A stretch of 64,000 nucleotides of DNA from Bacteroidales bacterium (GTDB lineage: Bacteria; Bacteroidota; Bacteroidia; Bacteroidales; GCA-2748055): contig JARGFP010000007.1 in NCBI GenBank assembly GCA_029210585.1, positions 96,358 through 160,357 on the forward strand. Reading direction: 5' to 3'. Position 1 is the first letter of the stretch; each line of letters begins with the position of its first letter. Below are positions 47,300-56,996 of the stretch, in pieces. Made by a program: the position numbers and the translations under genes. The notes beneath the pieces were generated by a model, which was given only the letters and a program-made list of their open reading frames with translations, did no database searches and was not told where the DNA came from.

Positions 47300-48991
47300 T
47301 TATTTACCTGACAATTTCTTTTCCAGGTTGTTCATCAGCTCCTGCTCTTTCGCATCCGAGTCCCTGTTGATTTGTGCCCCCTCGGCAAGGAGGTCGTTCA
47401 CATAGGGATCATCCTGCACCTCCACAGCGTTGATCTGCACATTGAGCCAGGCACCGCGGATGCTGGTCCGAATGGCCAGAACGCCCACTCCGGCGTCTGT
47501 CAACGAATTGGGGTTGCCGTGTTCGATCATTGCTTCAGCAACTTCGTAGCCATTGAAAGCCGTTTTCATCACTTCCATGGGCACTTCGATGGCCCCGATG
47601 GTGGCTGCCCTGATGGCATTGTTCCTTGCCTCGGTCTCCTCATCTGTGGATTTAGGCATGCCGTATGCCGCCATGATCCGGTTAAATGCATCTGTATCTT
47701 CATCCACCAGGTCAATAAGCCTTTCCTGGATTTCTTTTCCTTTCACTGCCCAGTCTGAAAAAAATTCCCATTTATCGTCCCAGCCACGCTTGTGAGAGGA
47801 GATGTTCGCCACCATGGTAGAGAGTGCCACACCGAGTGATCCGATGTACGCACTTACAGATCCGCCGCCGGGAGCAACGGATTCGGAAGCTGCTTCCTCC
47901 ATGAATTTCTTCACGGAAAAACCGGCCAGTCGCTTCGGCATTCCTTTGCTCATTTTGTACTCGATGATCTTTTCCTCCGGGTTGAAGGGGCCGAGTTCGT
48001 CGAGTCCCATGGATTTGACAGCGATCTTGATCAGTTCCGCATCGGAGACCCCCAGGGAGCGCTGTTGCTTGCGCAGGAAATACCTACCGGCATCCAGCAT
48101 GGCATCCAGCGGCACGAGCCCGACGATCTCGGAACCGGTCGCCCTGATCCCCCGCTCGTCTGCTTTCCTGCACACCTCATCAAAAGCTTCATGGATCGGT
48201 GTAACGGAGATGTTGGTCAGGTTCATGGATATCTGCGCAATACCATATTCCTCGATGAACCATCCGATCCCTTTCACCGCCTTGAGCGAACCGGGTATCA
48301 TGACCGGGTTGCCCTGTTTGTCCTTCACGACCTTCCCTGTCAGCGGGTTTCTTTCCCGTTTTACCCGTCCCCTTTCACGTACATCGAATGCGATGGCATT
48401 GGCGCGCCGGGTGGACGTCGTATTCAGGTTCACATTATATGCGACCAGGAAATCCCTTGCGCCTACTGCAATGGCTCCTGTACGCGGCACAAAATCCGCC
48501 GGACCGAAGTCGGGTTTCCATTGCGGGTCCCGCAGCTTGTCCGCCAATCCTTCGTATTCCCCGGAGCGCACTGAAGCCAGGTTACGGCGTTTCTCCTGTG
48601 TTGCTGCATTTTCATAGCAATAGACAGGAAATTTCAGTTCCTCCCCGATCCGTTCAGCAAGCTTCCGGGCCCATGCCACAGTCTCTTCCATGGTAATGCC
48701 TGCAACCGGGATCAGCGGGCAGACATCGGTGGCACCGAAACGAGGGTGTTCTCCTGAATGTTTGGTCATATCGATGACCTGCGCAGCCTTTTTCACAGCC
48801 AGGAATGCTGCATCAATTACCTGCTGCGGCGGACCCACAAAAGTCACCACTGTACGGTTGGTGGCCTTCCCGGGGTCCACGTCCAGGAGCTTCACTCCTT
48901 CTACAGATTCAATTTCGTTGGTTATCTCCCTGATCATTCCCATATCGCGTCCTTCGCTGAAATTGGGAACACATTCGATGATCTGGTCCAT
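47300..48991 (-). CDS. ftcD: Glutamate formimidoyltransferase / formimidotetrahydrofolate cyclodeaminase
   Basis: This is a bifunctional enzyme of histidine degradation: it passes the formimino group of formiminoglutamate to tetrahydrofolate and then releases ammonia. The N-terminal transferase domain (about 1-320) starts QIIECVPNFSEGRD and contains KHSGEHPRFGATDVCPLIPV in two blocks. The C-terminal cyclodeaminase domain (about 350-560) has APGGGSVSAYIGSLGVAL. ATG 48991 gives 563 residues and the family start; 49003 is also possible. It is downstream of hutI on the same strand, separated by 176 bp. Confidence 0.94.
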   Translation of the reverse strand: MDQIIECVPNFSEGRDMGMIREITNEIESVEGVKLLDVDPGKATNRTVVTFVGPPQQVIDAAFLAVKKAAQVIDMTKHSGEHPRFGATDVCPLIPVAGITMEETVAWARKLAERIGEELKFPVYCYENAATQEKRRNLASVRSGEYEGLADKLRDPQWKPDFGPADFVPRTGAIAVGARDFLVAYNVNLNTTSTRRANAIAFDVRERGRVKRERNPLTGKVVKDKQGNPVMIPGSLKAVKGIGWFIEEYGIAQISMNLTNISVTPIHEAFDEVCRKADERGIRATGSEIVGLVPLDAMLDAGRYFLRKQQRSLGVSDAELIKIAVKSMGLDELGPFNPEEKIIEYKMSKGMPKRLAGFSVKKFMEEAASESVAPGGGSVSAYIGSLGVALSTMVANISSHKRGWDDKWEFFSDWAVKGKEIQERLIDLVDEDTDAFNRIMAAYGMPKSTDEETEARNNAIRAATIGAIEVPMEVMKTAFNGYEVAEAMIEHGNPNSLTDAGVGVLAIRTSIRGAWLNVQINAVEVQDDPYVNDLLAEGAQINRDSDAKEQELMNNLEKKLSGK

Positions 48992-49179
48992 GGTATATTT
49001 CAATTTTACATTTGATCAAATATTTCGTATGATCCGAAGCGCTTAATTCCAGTTTTCAACCCCTGGTCTGAATATAATGTTGCAGCATTAGATTGGCTTT
49101 GTCAGCTTTCCCTTGCCTGCCGGCAATTTTGACTGGACGGAAAAAGCAAGTATTTTACTTACAACAACTGCTGAAGCTT

Positions 49180-50424
49180 CTAAGAGCGGCTTGCAGCAAC
49201 CCTGCCGTTCAGGATAACTTTTTCCACCAGGTCGCTCCCGTATGCATAGGGCAGGTAATTGATCCCGGGAACAGGTTGGGTGATCACCAGGTTCGCCACC
49301 TTTCCACGGGTAACCGATCCATGGGTTTTTTCAAGTCCCATTGCATAGGCCCCGTTGATGGTGGCTGCATTGAGCACTTCCGAAGGCAACATTTTCATTT
49401 GCATCATGCCCAGCGACATGATCAGTTTCATGTTTCCTGAAGGGGACGATCCCGGGTTGTAGTCTGACGCCAGCGCAACAGGCAGTCCGGCGTTGATCAT
49501 TTTTCTTGCCGGCGCGAATGGCATTTCCAGGAACAGCGAAGCACCCGGCAGCAGCGTGGGCATGGTCTCGCTGGTCAGCAACACAGCGATCTCCTCATCG
49601 CCGGTATATTCCAGGTGGTCCACCGAAAGCGCATGGTTTTTTACGCCCACCTGTATACCCCCGGAACTGGCCAGTTCGTTTGCATGTATCTTGGGCTGCA
49701 GGCCGTGTTTGGCCCCGGCGCGAAGGATCCTGCCGGTTTGTTCCGGTGTGAAGAATCCCCGGTCGCAGAAAACATCGATAAAGTCGGCCAGTTGTTCCGC
49801 AGCCACAGCAGGCAGCATTTCATTGATGACCAGATCGACGTAGGCATCCCTGTTATTGCGGTATTCCTCCGGGAACGCATGTGCCCCCAAAAAAGTGGTC
49901 CGCACGGTCAGCGGGGTTGTCTCCCCGATGCGGCGTGCCACCCGGAGCATTTTGAGTTCATCGTCGACGGTGAGTCCGTACCCGCTCTTGATTTCAACGG
50001 CACCGGTACCCATGGAGATGATTTCATGTGTGCGCTCCATCGATTGCCTGAACAATTCCTCTTCGGAGGTTTTGCGCAGCAGTTTTGCTGAATTCAGGAT
50101 CCCTCCTCCCCGTTTGGCGATCTCCTCGTAGCTGAGTCCCATCACCTTGTACATGAACTCATCCTCACGGCTTCCGGCATAGACCAGGTGGGTATGTGCA
50201 TCGCAGTAGGCGGGGAACACAATCCCCCCACCGGCGTCGATCACCTCAACCGCCTTCTTCTCAGGTGCATTGCCTTTTCCAAAGTCCGCCACGAGTTCAT
50301 TTTCAATCAACAGCCATGCTTTCTCAATTGTTTCGATCCGGGACATGGCCTTCCCTGCACGCCAGTACTGTTCCTCGTCGAGGATTCCCGCAAGTACTGA
50401 AATATTTTTGATCAGTGTTCGCAT
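49180..50424 (-). CDS. hutI: Imidazolonepropionase
   Basis: HutI hydrolyses imidazolone-5-propionate to formiminoglutamate, the substrate of FtcD. The 414-residue amidohydrolase shows metal-binding FPAYCDAHTHLVYAGSREDEF in its first part, the IKSGYGLTVDDELKMLRV block, HANELASSGG (metal His) and ALASDYNPGSSPSG (Asp). Together with ftcD it covers the last two steps of histidine breakdown; hutH and hutU are not in the window. Confidence 0.95.
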   Translation of the reverse strand: MRTLIKNISVLAGILDEEQYWRAGKAMSRIETIEKAWLLIENELVADFGKGNAPEKKAVEVIDAGGGIVFPAYCDAHTHLVYAGSREDEFMYKVMGLSYEEIAKRGGGILNSAKLLRKTSEEELFRQSMERTHEIISMGTGAVEIKSGYGLTVDDELKMLRVARRIGETTPLTVRTTFLGAHAFPEEYRNNRDAYVDLVINEMLPAVAAEQLADFIDVFCDRGFFTPEQTGRILRAGAKHGLQPKIHANELASSGGIQVGVKNHALSVDHLEYTGDEEIAVLLTSETMPTLLPGASLFLEMPFAPARKMINAGLPVALASDYNPGSSPSGNMKLIMSLGMMQMKMLPSEVLNAATINGAYAMGLEKTHGSVTRGKVANLVITQPVPGINYLPYAYGSDLVEKVILNGRVAASRS

Positions 50425-50509
50425 GCAACGAAGATATGAAAAAGGGAGGAATGGGAAAATGTTTTGGGGCAGTCATTGATCGGGCTGATCTTGTTCCTGA
50501 CATGCCGGT

Positions 50510-50592
50510 TTGCCTGTTCTCAGGTCCACCTGTTCGCCTGTTCCTCTATTCACTTATTCACCTGTTCACCTGTTCTTCTCTCAACTGTTCGC
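50510..50592. repeat. Degenerate short tandem repeat (CACCTGTT-like)
   Basis: The intergenic stretch between hutI and the DUF819 gene contains about eight imperfect copies of an 8-9 bp unit resembling CACCTGTTC. It is not part of a plausible coding frame and ends just before the stop of the DUF819 gene (50600). Confidence 0.6.
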
Positions 50593-50599
50593 CAATTTG

Positions 50600-51763
50600 C
50601 TACAAAAGTTCCAGGATCCCGGCCACCAGCACGCCCAGGTAGTTGCCGATGGCATAGCCGATCACCCCGATGATCATTCCCGGTACCATGATCTCCTTGT
50701 TTTTCAGTGCAGCTGCGACCACGGGGACAAAAGGAGGTGAATTGGACAGGGCCGTGGAGGTAATGATAAAGTCATCGTTGGTGATTCCGAAAATTTTCGA
50801 AAGGATCGAATGCAGGAACAGGGACCCGGCCATGGCCAGGGCAATATAGATGGCAATATTGGCCAGCAACCCGGCCGATTCGGGTGCAAAGATCTCCTGC
50901 AGGTTGGCCTTGGAAGCCACGATCACGCAGAACACATAGATAAAATACATTCCCAGCTGAAACGATTTGCGATTGCGGTTAACTGCCGGAACCAGGGAAA
51001 GCAGGATTCCAAGCGTGGTCACTGTGAGAATGGCTGCCGTATCCTTGGTCTCGCCTTCAAACAGGAAGGTCATCCCATATCCTGCCGCAAAAACAAGCAC
51101 TGCAAACCCAAAGGCACGCAGCACCCCGGGGAAATTTTTCCGGTTGAAGAACCCGGAGTAGGATTCAAAGGCACTGACGGTCTGTTCGGCATCAAATCCG
51201 TTGTAGTCTGCTGTGTGTTTGTAAGGTTTCAGGTACATCCCGAAAAAACGTTTGGCCCCGGTGATAAGAAAGAGCAGCACCATCGCTCCAATGACCAGGT
51301 CCACTGTATGTGTGAGGATATATATGTCCTCATCCACATTCAGTCCCCTTGCAAGCGCTGCCAGGTTGGGTGTACCGCCGGTATAGACACCGATCAGCAG
51401 TCCTCCGATCTTGTGGGCTTCGGGGATGCTGTCTTTCAGCAGGAAATATCCCACAAACACCATGATCACGACCGAGACAACACCCAGGATCAGGGATAGG
51501 AACGTATACCTGGCCATTTTCAACCATTTCAGGATGTTCTCAGAGAACAACACCAGTGGAATTCCCAGCAGGATAGCCACTCCCATCAGGTCGCCCTGGA
51601 AGCCGTTCATGGTTTCCGGCACGAGACCTACATTGCCAATGACAAGTCCGCCCACGTAACAAAAAACGATCACGCCGATCCGGTTAATAATGGTGTATTT
51701 GCCGCTGAGTGCCAGCAGCAAGGCAGGGAACAGGAAGTAGAACAGTACAATAATGACAGTCAT
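50600..51763 (-). CDS. DUF819 family membrane protein
   Basis: This is a 387-residue inner-membrane protein with about eleven hydrophobic segments. The DUF819 pattern is visible in GVYTGGTPNLAALARGLNV (a Gly-Thr/Pro-Asn loop in the first half) and STALSNSPPFVPVVAAALK in the second half, an inverted pair reminiscent of sodium-coupled carboxylate transporters. It is upstream of hutI on the same strand and could supply a substrate or export a product of histidine breakdown, but this is only inferred from position. No function is established for the family that I know of. Confidence 0.82.
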   Translation of the reverse strand: MTVIIVLFYFLFPALLLALSGKYTIINRIGVIVFCYVGGLVIGNVGLVPETMNGFQGDLMGVAILLGIPLVLFSENILKWLKMARYTFLSLILGVVSVVIMVFVGYFLLKDSIPEAHKIGGLLIGVYTGGTPNLAALARGLNVDEDIYILTHTVDLVIGAMVLLFLITGAKRFFGMYLKPYKHTADYNGFDAEQTVSAFESYSGFFNRKNFPGVLRAFGFAVLVFAAGYGMTFLFEGETKDTAAILTVTTLGILLSLVPAVNRNRKSFQLGMYFIYVFCVIVASKANLQEIFAPESAGLLANIAIYIALAMAGSLFLHSILSKIFGITNDDFIITSTALSNSPPFVPVVAAALKNKEIMVPGMIIGVIGYAIGNYLGVLVAGILELL

Positions 51764-51875
51764 TGTATTCGGGTTTGGTTGGTGGCCAAATATAAAGAAA
51801 ATATTGAATATGATACGGGGCAGTTGCTATGATTCAGGATCATGGCTTCCGGCACGTCAGGGATGCCGGGGAAGG

Positions 51876-52757
51876 TTACCTGAACCGTTCCACGTCTTTT
51901 TCATCGAAGGGGATATCATCACCCACCGGGGGACAATCCTCGAAGCTTTTTTCATATTGCTGAATGGCGCGGAGGCTCATACCCATGCTGGAGAATCCAC
52001 CATCGTGGAAAAGGTTCTGCATGGTCACTTTTTTTGTCAGGTCTGAGAACAATGTAACACAGTAGTCTGCACATTCGTCTGCCGTGGCATTGCCGAGGGG
52101 CGACATCCTGTCGGCAAAATCCTCCAGTTTATCAAAACCGGCAATCCCGCTTCCTGCGGTGGTAAGTGTAGGTGACTGGGAAACGGTATTGATCCTGATC
52201 TTCTTTTCCCTTCCGTAGATGTACCCGAAACTACGGGCGATGGATTCCAGGATCGCCTTGGCATCGGCCATGTCGTTGTATCCCACGAAAGTACGTTGGG
52301 CTGCCACATAGGTAAGCGCCACCACGGAAGCCCAGTCATTCAGGGCATCTTTTTTCCGGGCCGTGCTCAGTATTTTGTGCAGGGAAAAGGCAGAAACGTC
52401 GAGCGTTTTGTGATAGTATTCATATTTCAGCTCATCGTATTCGATTCCTTTGCGGACATTGGGTGACATTCCGATTGAATGCAGCACAAAATCAAGCTTT
52501 CCGCCCAGGATCTCCATGGATTTCTCCACCAGGTGATCCAGGTCTTCCAGATTGGTGGCATCGGCAGGAATGATCTCTGCGTTGCATTTTTCGGACAGTT
52601 CGTTCATAGAGCCCATGCGCATGGCAATGGGCGCGTTGGTAAGAACGAATTGGGCACCCTCTTCGTGGGCACGTTCAGCCACTTTCCAGGCAATGGATTT
52701 ATCATTCAGGGCACCAAAGATGATCCCCTTTTTTCCTTTTAAAAGATTATAAGCCAT
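51876..52757 (-). CDS. fabI: Enoyl-[acyl-carrier-protein] reductase (FabI type)
   Basis: FabI reduces enoyl-ACP in the last step of fatty-acid elongation. The 293-residue short-chain dehydrogenase shows KKGIIFGALNDKSIAWKVAE (cofactor-binding loop), FVLHSIGMSP and the catalytic Tyr-x6-Lys in VGYNDMADAKAILES. TTAGSGIAGFDKL follows the active site. It is slightly longer than the Escherichia coli protein owing to a C-terminal extension, as in other Bacteroidota. It lies downstream of recN, with 94 bp between. Confidence 0.94.
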   Translation of the reverse strand: MAYNLLKGKKGIIFGALNDKSIAWKVAERAHEEGAQFVLTNAPIAMRMGSMNELSEKCNAEIIPADATNLEDLDHLVEKSMEILGGKLDFVLHSIGMSPNVRKGIEYDELKYEYYHKTLDVSAFSLHKILSTARKKDALNDWASVVALTYVAAQRTFVGYNDMADAKAILESIARSFGYIYGREKKIRINTVSQSPTLTTAGSGIAGFDKLEDFADRMSPLGNATADECADYCVTLFSDLTKKVTMQNLFHDGGFSSMGMSLRAIQQYEKSFEDCPPVGDDIPFDEKDVERFR

Positions 52758-52851
52758 AATACAAACGTTGTGATTTGGATAAATTCAATACCTTAACAAC
52801 TCAAGCCGGGATTTGTGCGAACGGGATGGCTATTTATCGCAGGTTCGATAG

Positions 52852-54528
52852 TCATGTCTTTTTCTGCAGGGCAGCAGGTGATGGGTACAGCAGCTCCCTG
52901 GCATTGGAGATTGCTGCATCCGTCAGACGCTCGCCCGAAAGCAGTTTTGCGATCTCGGTAACACGCTCATCAGCTGTCAGTTTCCTGATTCTTGTTACCG
53001 TTGAATGTTCCTCTTCCTCCTTGTATACCAGGAAATGTTCCTCTCCCTGCGCCGCTACCTGTGGCAGGTGCGTAATGGCAATTACCTGTCTTCCTCCGGA
53101 CATGCGCTTCATGATTGCACCCATTTTCTCGGCAATTTCCCCGCTGACCCCTGCGTCGATCTCATCAAAGATCAGCGTGGGCAACCCTTTGAAATCGGAG
53201 AGCAGGCTTTTGATCGTGAGCATCAGCCTGGAAACCTCTCCGCCGGAGGCAACTTTTGAGATTTCTTCCGGGGGGGCCTGTTTGTTGGCTGAAAACAGGA
53301 ATCGGATGTCGTTCATCCCGTTTCTGTCGGGCGCTTCGGTCTGATCAACCTTCACCTTGAAAGAGGCATTGGGAATGCCCAGCTGCGTGAGCTGCGCGGA
53401 TACTTCCTTCTCAATGAATGTGCCGGTTTTCAGCCTGGCTGCATGCAGTTTGCGTGCCATCTCCACCAGTTGCCCTTGGAGCTGGTCCACTTCTTTCTGC
53501 AACTTTTTCAGGAGCTCATCCGAAAAAGTGATGGCTGTGATTTTATCATTCAGCGATTCCTGCAATTCCAGCAGTTCACCCACCTCCTTCATCCTGTGTT
53601 TCTGCAGCAGGCTGTGCAACAGGTCGATCCGGTCCTTCAGTTCCTGAAGTTGCTCCGGATCATAGGAAATCTTTTCTGCCACTGTGGCCATTTCAGCAGC
53701 GATGTCCTTTAATTCGATGTACACCGATTGCAGTCGTTCTGTGAATTCAACTGAGGGTGCGTGTACATCGCGGATTTTCTTCTGGAGTTGCAGTGCTTCA
53801 TTCAACAGGTTGAGTGCCTGTCCCTCGCCTGCGAGTGCCTCACCTGCCCCTGTCAATGACAATTTGATCTCCTCGGCATGTTCCAGTTGCTGCATTTCCT
53901 GCTCCAGTTCCTCCAGTTCCCCGGGCTTCAGCCTGGCAGCTGTCAGCTCATCGAACTGGAACTGGTAGAAGTCCAGTTCCCCGCTTATCTTATCAATCTC
54001 TTCCCTCTGTTCGCGGAGGGCTGCCTTTGCCTCCAGGTACAGTGCATAGGTTTGCCGGTAGCTGTTCAGCTCACTGCCATGACCGGCAACATAATCGACT
54101 ACGTTGAGCTGGTAGATATGGTCGCTCAGCTGCAGGCTCTGGTGTTGCGAGTGAATATCCACCAGCTGGTCGCCCAGTTCCCTAAGCACCGGCAGGTTAA
54201 CAGGCGTATCATTGATAAAGGCGCGCGATTTTCCGCCGGGAAGGATTTCCCTCCGTACAAAGGTATCTTCATCGAAATCCAGGTCGTTCTGGTCGAAAAA
54301 GTCTTTGTGCTGCCTGCCGACCCGGAACTGGCCCTCCACGATGCACTTGGCATCTTTTTTCAGGAGCACGGTGGAATCGGCACGCTGGCCGAGAATGAGT
54401 GAAAGCGCACCCATGAGGATTGACTTCCCTGCACCGGTCTCCCCCGTAATGGTGATATAGCCCGACCGGAACCCGATTTCCAGGTTCTCTATCAGTGCAT
54501 AGTTACGGATTTTCAGGTTACTGATCAT
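52852..54528 (-). CDS. recN: DNA repair protein RecN
   Basis: RecN is an SMC-like ATPase that holds broken DNA ends during recombinational repair. The 558-residue protein has the N-terminal Walker A GETGAGKSILMGALSL, a coiled-coil arm (about 160-360) rich in Leu, Glu and Gln, the signature VASGGEVSRLMLTIKSLL, and Walker B TLIFDEIDAGVSG. The start codon overlaps the stop of the upstream DUF4835 gene (TAATG), so translation is coupled. Confidence 0.95.
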   Translation of the reverse strand: MISNLKIRNYALIENLEIGFRSGYITITGETGAGKSILMGALSLILGQRADSTVLLKKDAKCIVEGQFRVGRQHKDFFDQNDLDFDEDTFVRREILPGGKSRAFINDTPVNLPVLRELGDQLVDIHSQHQSLQLSDHIYQLNVVDYVAGHGSELNSYRQTYALYLEAKAALREQREEIDKISGELDFYQFQFDELTAARLKPGELEELEQEMQQLEHAEEIKLSLTGAGEALAGEGQALNLLNEALQLQKKIRDVHAPSVEFTERLQSVYIELKDIAAEMATVAEKISYDPEQLQELKDRIDLLHSLLQKHRMKEVGELLELQESLNDKITAITFSDELLKKLQKEVDQLQGQLVEMARKLHAARLKTGTFIEKEVSAQLTQLGIPNASFKVKVDQTEAPDRNGMNDIRFLFSANKQAPPEEISKVASGGEVSRLMLTIKSLLSDFKGLPTLIFDEIDAGVSGEIAEKMGAIMKRMSGGRQVIAITHLPQVAAQGEEHFLVYKEEEEHSTVTRIRKLTADERVTEIAKLLSGERLTDAAISNARELLYPSPAALQKKT

Positions 54529-55457
54529 TAGAAATCAATAGCGTTATTATCACGCAGGATTGCTTCGTATTTATTTTTATTGCTCTGGTCGATTTCGGTC
54601 AGGATTGCAAAAACCCTGTTCTTCTCTTCCGGGTAAGATTCGGAAAAGACCTTCACAAACTCATCCGCCTTCGCATCGAAAACGAGTCGGAGCACATGCA
54701 TATAGGGATCCGGTCGGTCGCGGTAGACCTCCTGCAAAAGCTCCAGTGATTTGGCGATCTCTGCCCTTCCCTCGGCCACCTTCGCATCCATCGCATCCAA
54801 CCCGTGCCGGTGGTACCTGTAGTAGAACTCCCGTACCGGTGCATACTCCCTGTCAATGATGTCCTTCACCAGCCAGTACCTGTTCTTGTGGGACATGTCA
54901 TCCACCGGTTTCCAACCTTTCTGGTTTGCATTCTGTGCGTTGATCACGATCTTCTCTGCATTATCGTAAAAAGGTGTTCCTCCCTCGAATGAAAAGGAAT
55001 CGTAGTCGAGTGCGAGGATAAAATATGCATAGAAGGCCAGCAGGGAAGTCAGGTTGGAGGTATATGAATTCAGGTCGAACTCCAGCGGTTCAAATTCAAT
55101 GTACCTGAACTGGATATCGTTATCCACAAAATTGAACATCGTGGTGTAGTAGTTCGTGTTGAATACCGGTCTGCGCGACTGAACCTGCAACGTACCGCGG
55201 AATTCGTCGGCGGACAGTTGTTCGGTGATGTTGAACATGATGTTGCATTCGATCCGTTCCTCGATGTCGTACACATGGTCGGTCCACACACGGTTGTTCA
55301 TGAATTCAAAGATCGCATTCTGCATGGTCTCAAACACCTGCTTGTTTGAACCCGCCACCTTCTGGCTTATGACCTGCACGTTACATTTCAGTTCCTGTGC
55401 CTGTGCTGCCCCGATCATCATCATCAATGATATTGTCAATAGTATTTTACGCATCAT
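54528..55457 (-). CDS. DUF4835 family secreted protein (PorD-like)
   Basis: A 309-residue periplasmic protein with signal peptide [20 protein letters not shown] and no membrane segment. The family hallmark ELKCNVQVISQKVAGSNKQVF follows directly as two short blocks, and RRPVFNTNYYTTMFNFVDND lies in the middle. Family DUF4835 is nearly universal in Bacteroidota; it has, to my memory, been named PorD in connection with type IX secretion, and I cannot verify this here. The ATG overlaps the end of the coaB frame by 11 bp. Its position between coaBC and recN is conserved in the phylum. Confidence 0.85.
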   Translation of the reverse strand: MMRKILLTISLMMMIGAAQAQELKCNVQVISQKVAGSNKQVFETMQNAIFEFMNNRVWTDHVYDIEERIECNIMFNITEQLSADEFRGTLQVQSRRPVFNTNYYTTMFNFVDNDIQFRYIEFEPLEFDLNSYTSNLTSLLAFYAYFILALDYDSFSFEGGTPFYDNAEKIVINAQNANQKGWKPVDDMSHKNRYWLVKDIIDREYAPVREFYYRYHRHGLDAMDAKVAEGRAEIAKSLELLQEVYRDRPDPYMHVLRLVFDAKADEFVKVFSESYPEEKNRVFAILTEIDQSNKNKYEAILRDNNAIDF

Positions 55458-56654
55458 TCAATAGGTTAATGGTCTTTTCGACGATATCTCGTGCAACTTC
55501 CCGCTTTTTTTTCAGATCGAATGCCTCGACCCTCCCCTTTTTATCGATCATCGTGATCCGGTTTGTATCTGTCCCGAACCCGGCGCCTTTATCTTCCAGG
55601 GAATTCAGCACGATAAGGTCCATATTTTTCCTTTTCAATTTTCCTTTTGCATGCTCCAGGGCATCATGTGTTTCAAGTGCAAACCCGATAAACAGCTGAT
55701 CAGCGCGTTTCTCTGCGCCCAGCGTCGCAGCGATGTCGGTCGTGGGTTTCAGCCGGATCACCAGGTCATCTGCCCCCCGTTTCACCTTCTTGTCTGCAAC
55801 ATGTTCAGGGGTAAAATCAGCAACGGCTGCAGCGAAAACTGCGATATCGGTGTCGGCTATGCGTGCTGCACATGCGTTGAACATTTCATTTGCAGAGGTT
55901 ACCAGCACCACCTGCACACTATTGTTCTGCGGCTGCATGCTGACGGGCCCTGACACCAGGGTCACCTGTGCACCTGTTTCAGCGAACGCATCCGCAATGG
56001 CAATTCCCATTCTCCCTGAAGAATGGTTACCAATAAAACGGACGGGATCGATGGCTTCGTGTGTGGGACCCGATGTTACGAGGATTTTTTTATTCAGGAC
56101 TTTTTTTTTTCGTCCGGCAAGGCAGTAATATAGTGCAGTATGGCTTCGGGTTCCTGCATTCTGCCGCGTCCTGAAAGGCCGCTGGCAAGGTCGCCTTCGG
56201 CAGGTTCGATGATGTGGTTGCCGTCGGCCCGGAGGATTTCCATGTTCCGCTGGGTGGATGGATGGGCATACATGTCCATGTCCATGGCGGGTGAAAGCAC
56301 TACCGGGCAACGTGCCGACAGGTAGGTGGTGACCACCAGGTTATCGGCAATACCGCAGGCCATTTTCCCCATGGTGGTTGCTGTAACCGGTGCGATGATC
56401 ATCAGGTCTGCGTTCACACCCATTTCTACATGGCTGTTCCAGTCACCACCCGCGTCATTGAAGAAGTCGGACAGGACAGGTTTGCCGGACAGTGCCGCAA
56501 AAGTGACAGGCGACACGAATTCCTTTGCTGCGGGAGTCATGAGCACCTGTACATCGGCACCCTCTTTGGTAAGCAGGCGCAACAACAGTACTGCCTTGTA
56601 GACAGCTATACTTCCCGTTACGGAAAGAATGATCTTTTTGCCGGAAAGCTTCAT
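55447..56654 (-). CDS. coaBC: Phosphopantothenoylcysteine decarboxylase/synthetase, split by a frameshift at A10
   Basis: CoaBC makes 4'-phosphopantetheine from phosphopantothenate and cysteine in CoA synthesis. The CoaC part (56654 to 56094; flavoprotein with [24 protein letters not shown]) runs to a TGA just after a run of ten A (56101-56110 as T on the plus strand). The CoaB part ([35 protein letters not shown], to 55447) is in the -1 frame. One more A, or slippage back by one base, would join them as [12 protein letters not shown], the normal junction. Both halves keep their key motifs. It is either a sequencing error, a mutation or expression by slippage; since CoA synthesis is essential, a true null seems unlikely. 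Confidence 0.9.
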
Positions 56655-56662
56655 GGTCAGTG

Positions 56663-56995
56663 TTATTCAGCCGGTGGAATTTCCTCGTTGATCCTGTGGT
56701 AGATATTGTCCTCATCCAGTTCCTGGAGCGCGATCAGTGTCGGCTTTGGCAACCGTTCGAAATACTTTGAGATCTCGATTTGCTCGGGGTTTTCAAACAC
56801 TTCTTCCAGGTTATCGGTATAGGATGCGAACTCCTCCAGTTTCTGGTTCAGCTCCTGTTTCATCTCCACGCTGATCTGGTTCGCACGTTTTGCCACTACC
56901 ATCACAGCTTCGTAAATATTCCCTGTTTTCTCATCATTGTCCTTCAGGTCACGTGTAACAGTGGTCAAAGGTGCTTTTGTCTTCTTGTAATCCAT
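56663..56995 (-). CDS. rpoZ: DNA-directed RNA polymerase subunit omega (Bacteroidota RpoZ/Rpb6-like)
   Basis: This is the small subunit that helps fold and assemble the beta' subunit. The 110-residue protein contains TGNIYEAVMVVAKRANQISVEMKQEL, given here as two overlapping pieces of the Rpb6/omega helix region, with the conserved YEAVMVVAKRA core. It lies between bamD and coaBC, 1 bp after the former and 8 bp before the latter, an order conserved in the phylum that supports the assignment despite low similarity to the Escherichia coli omega. Confidence 0.88.
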   Translation of the reverse strand: MDYKKTKAPLTTVTRDLKDNDEKTGNIYEAVMVVAKRANQISVEMKQELNQKLEEFASYTDNLEEVFENPEQIEISKYFERLPKPTLIALQELDEDNIYHRINEEIPPAE

Positions 56996-56996
56996 A

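Noticed and set aside
47802..48617. 271-codon plus-strand open frame opposite ftcD
   Set aside because: It lacks any recognisable domain and is fully covered by ftcD on the other strand.
50510..50592. CRISPR-like array
   Set aside because: The units are 8-9 bp, imperfect and without unique spacers, so this is a short tandem repeat.
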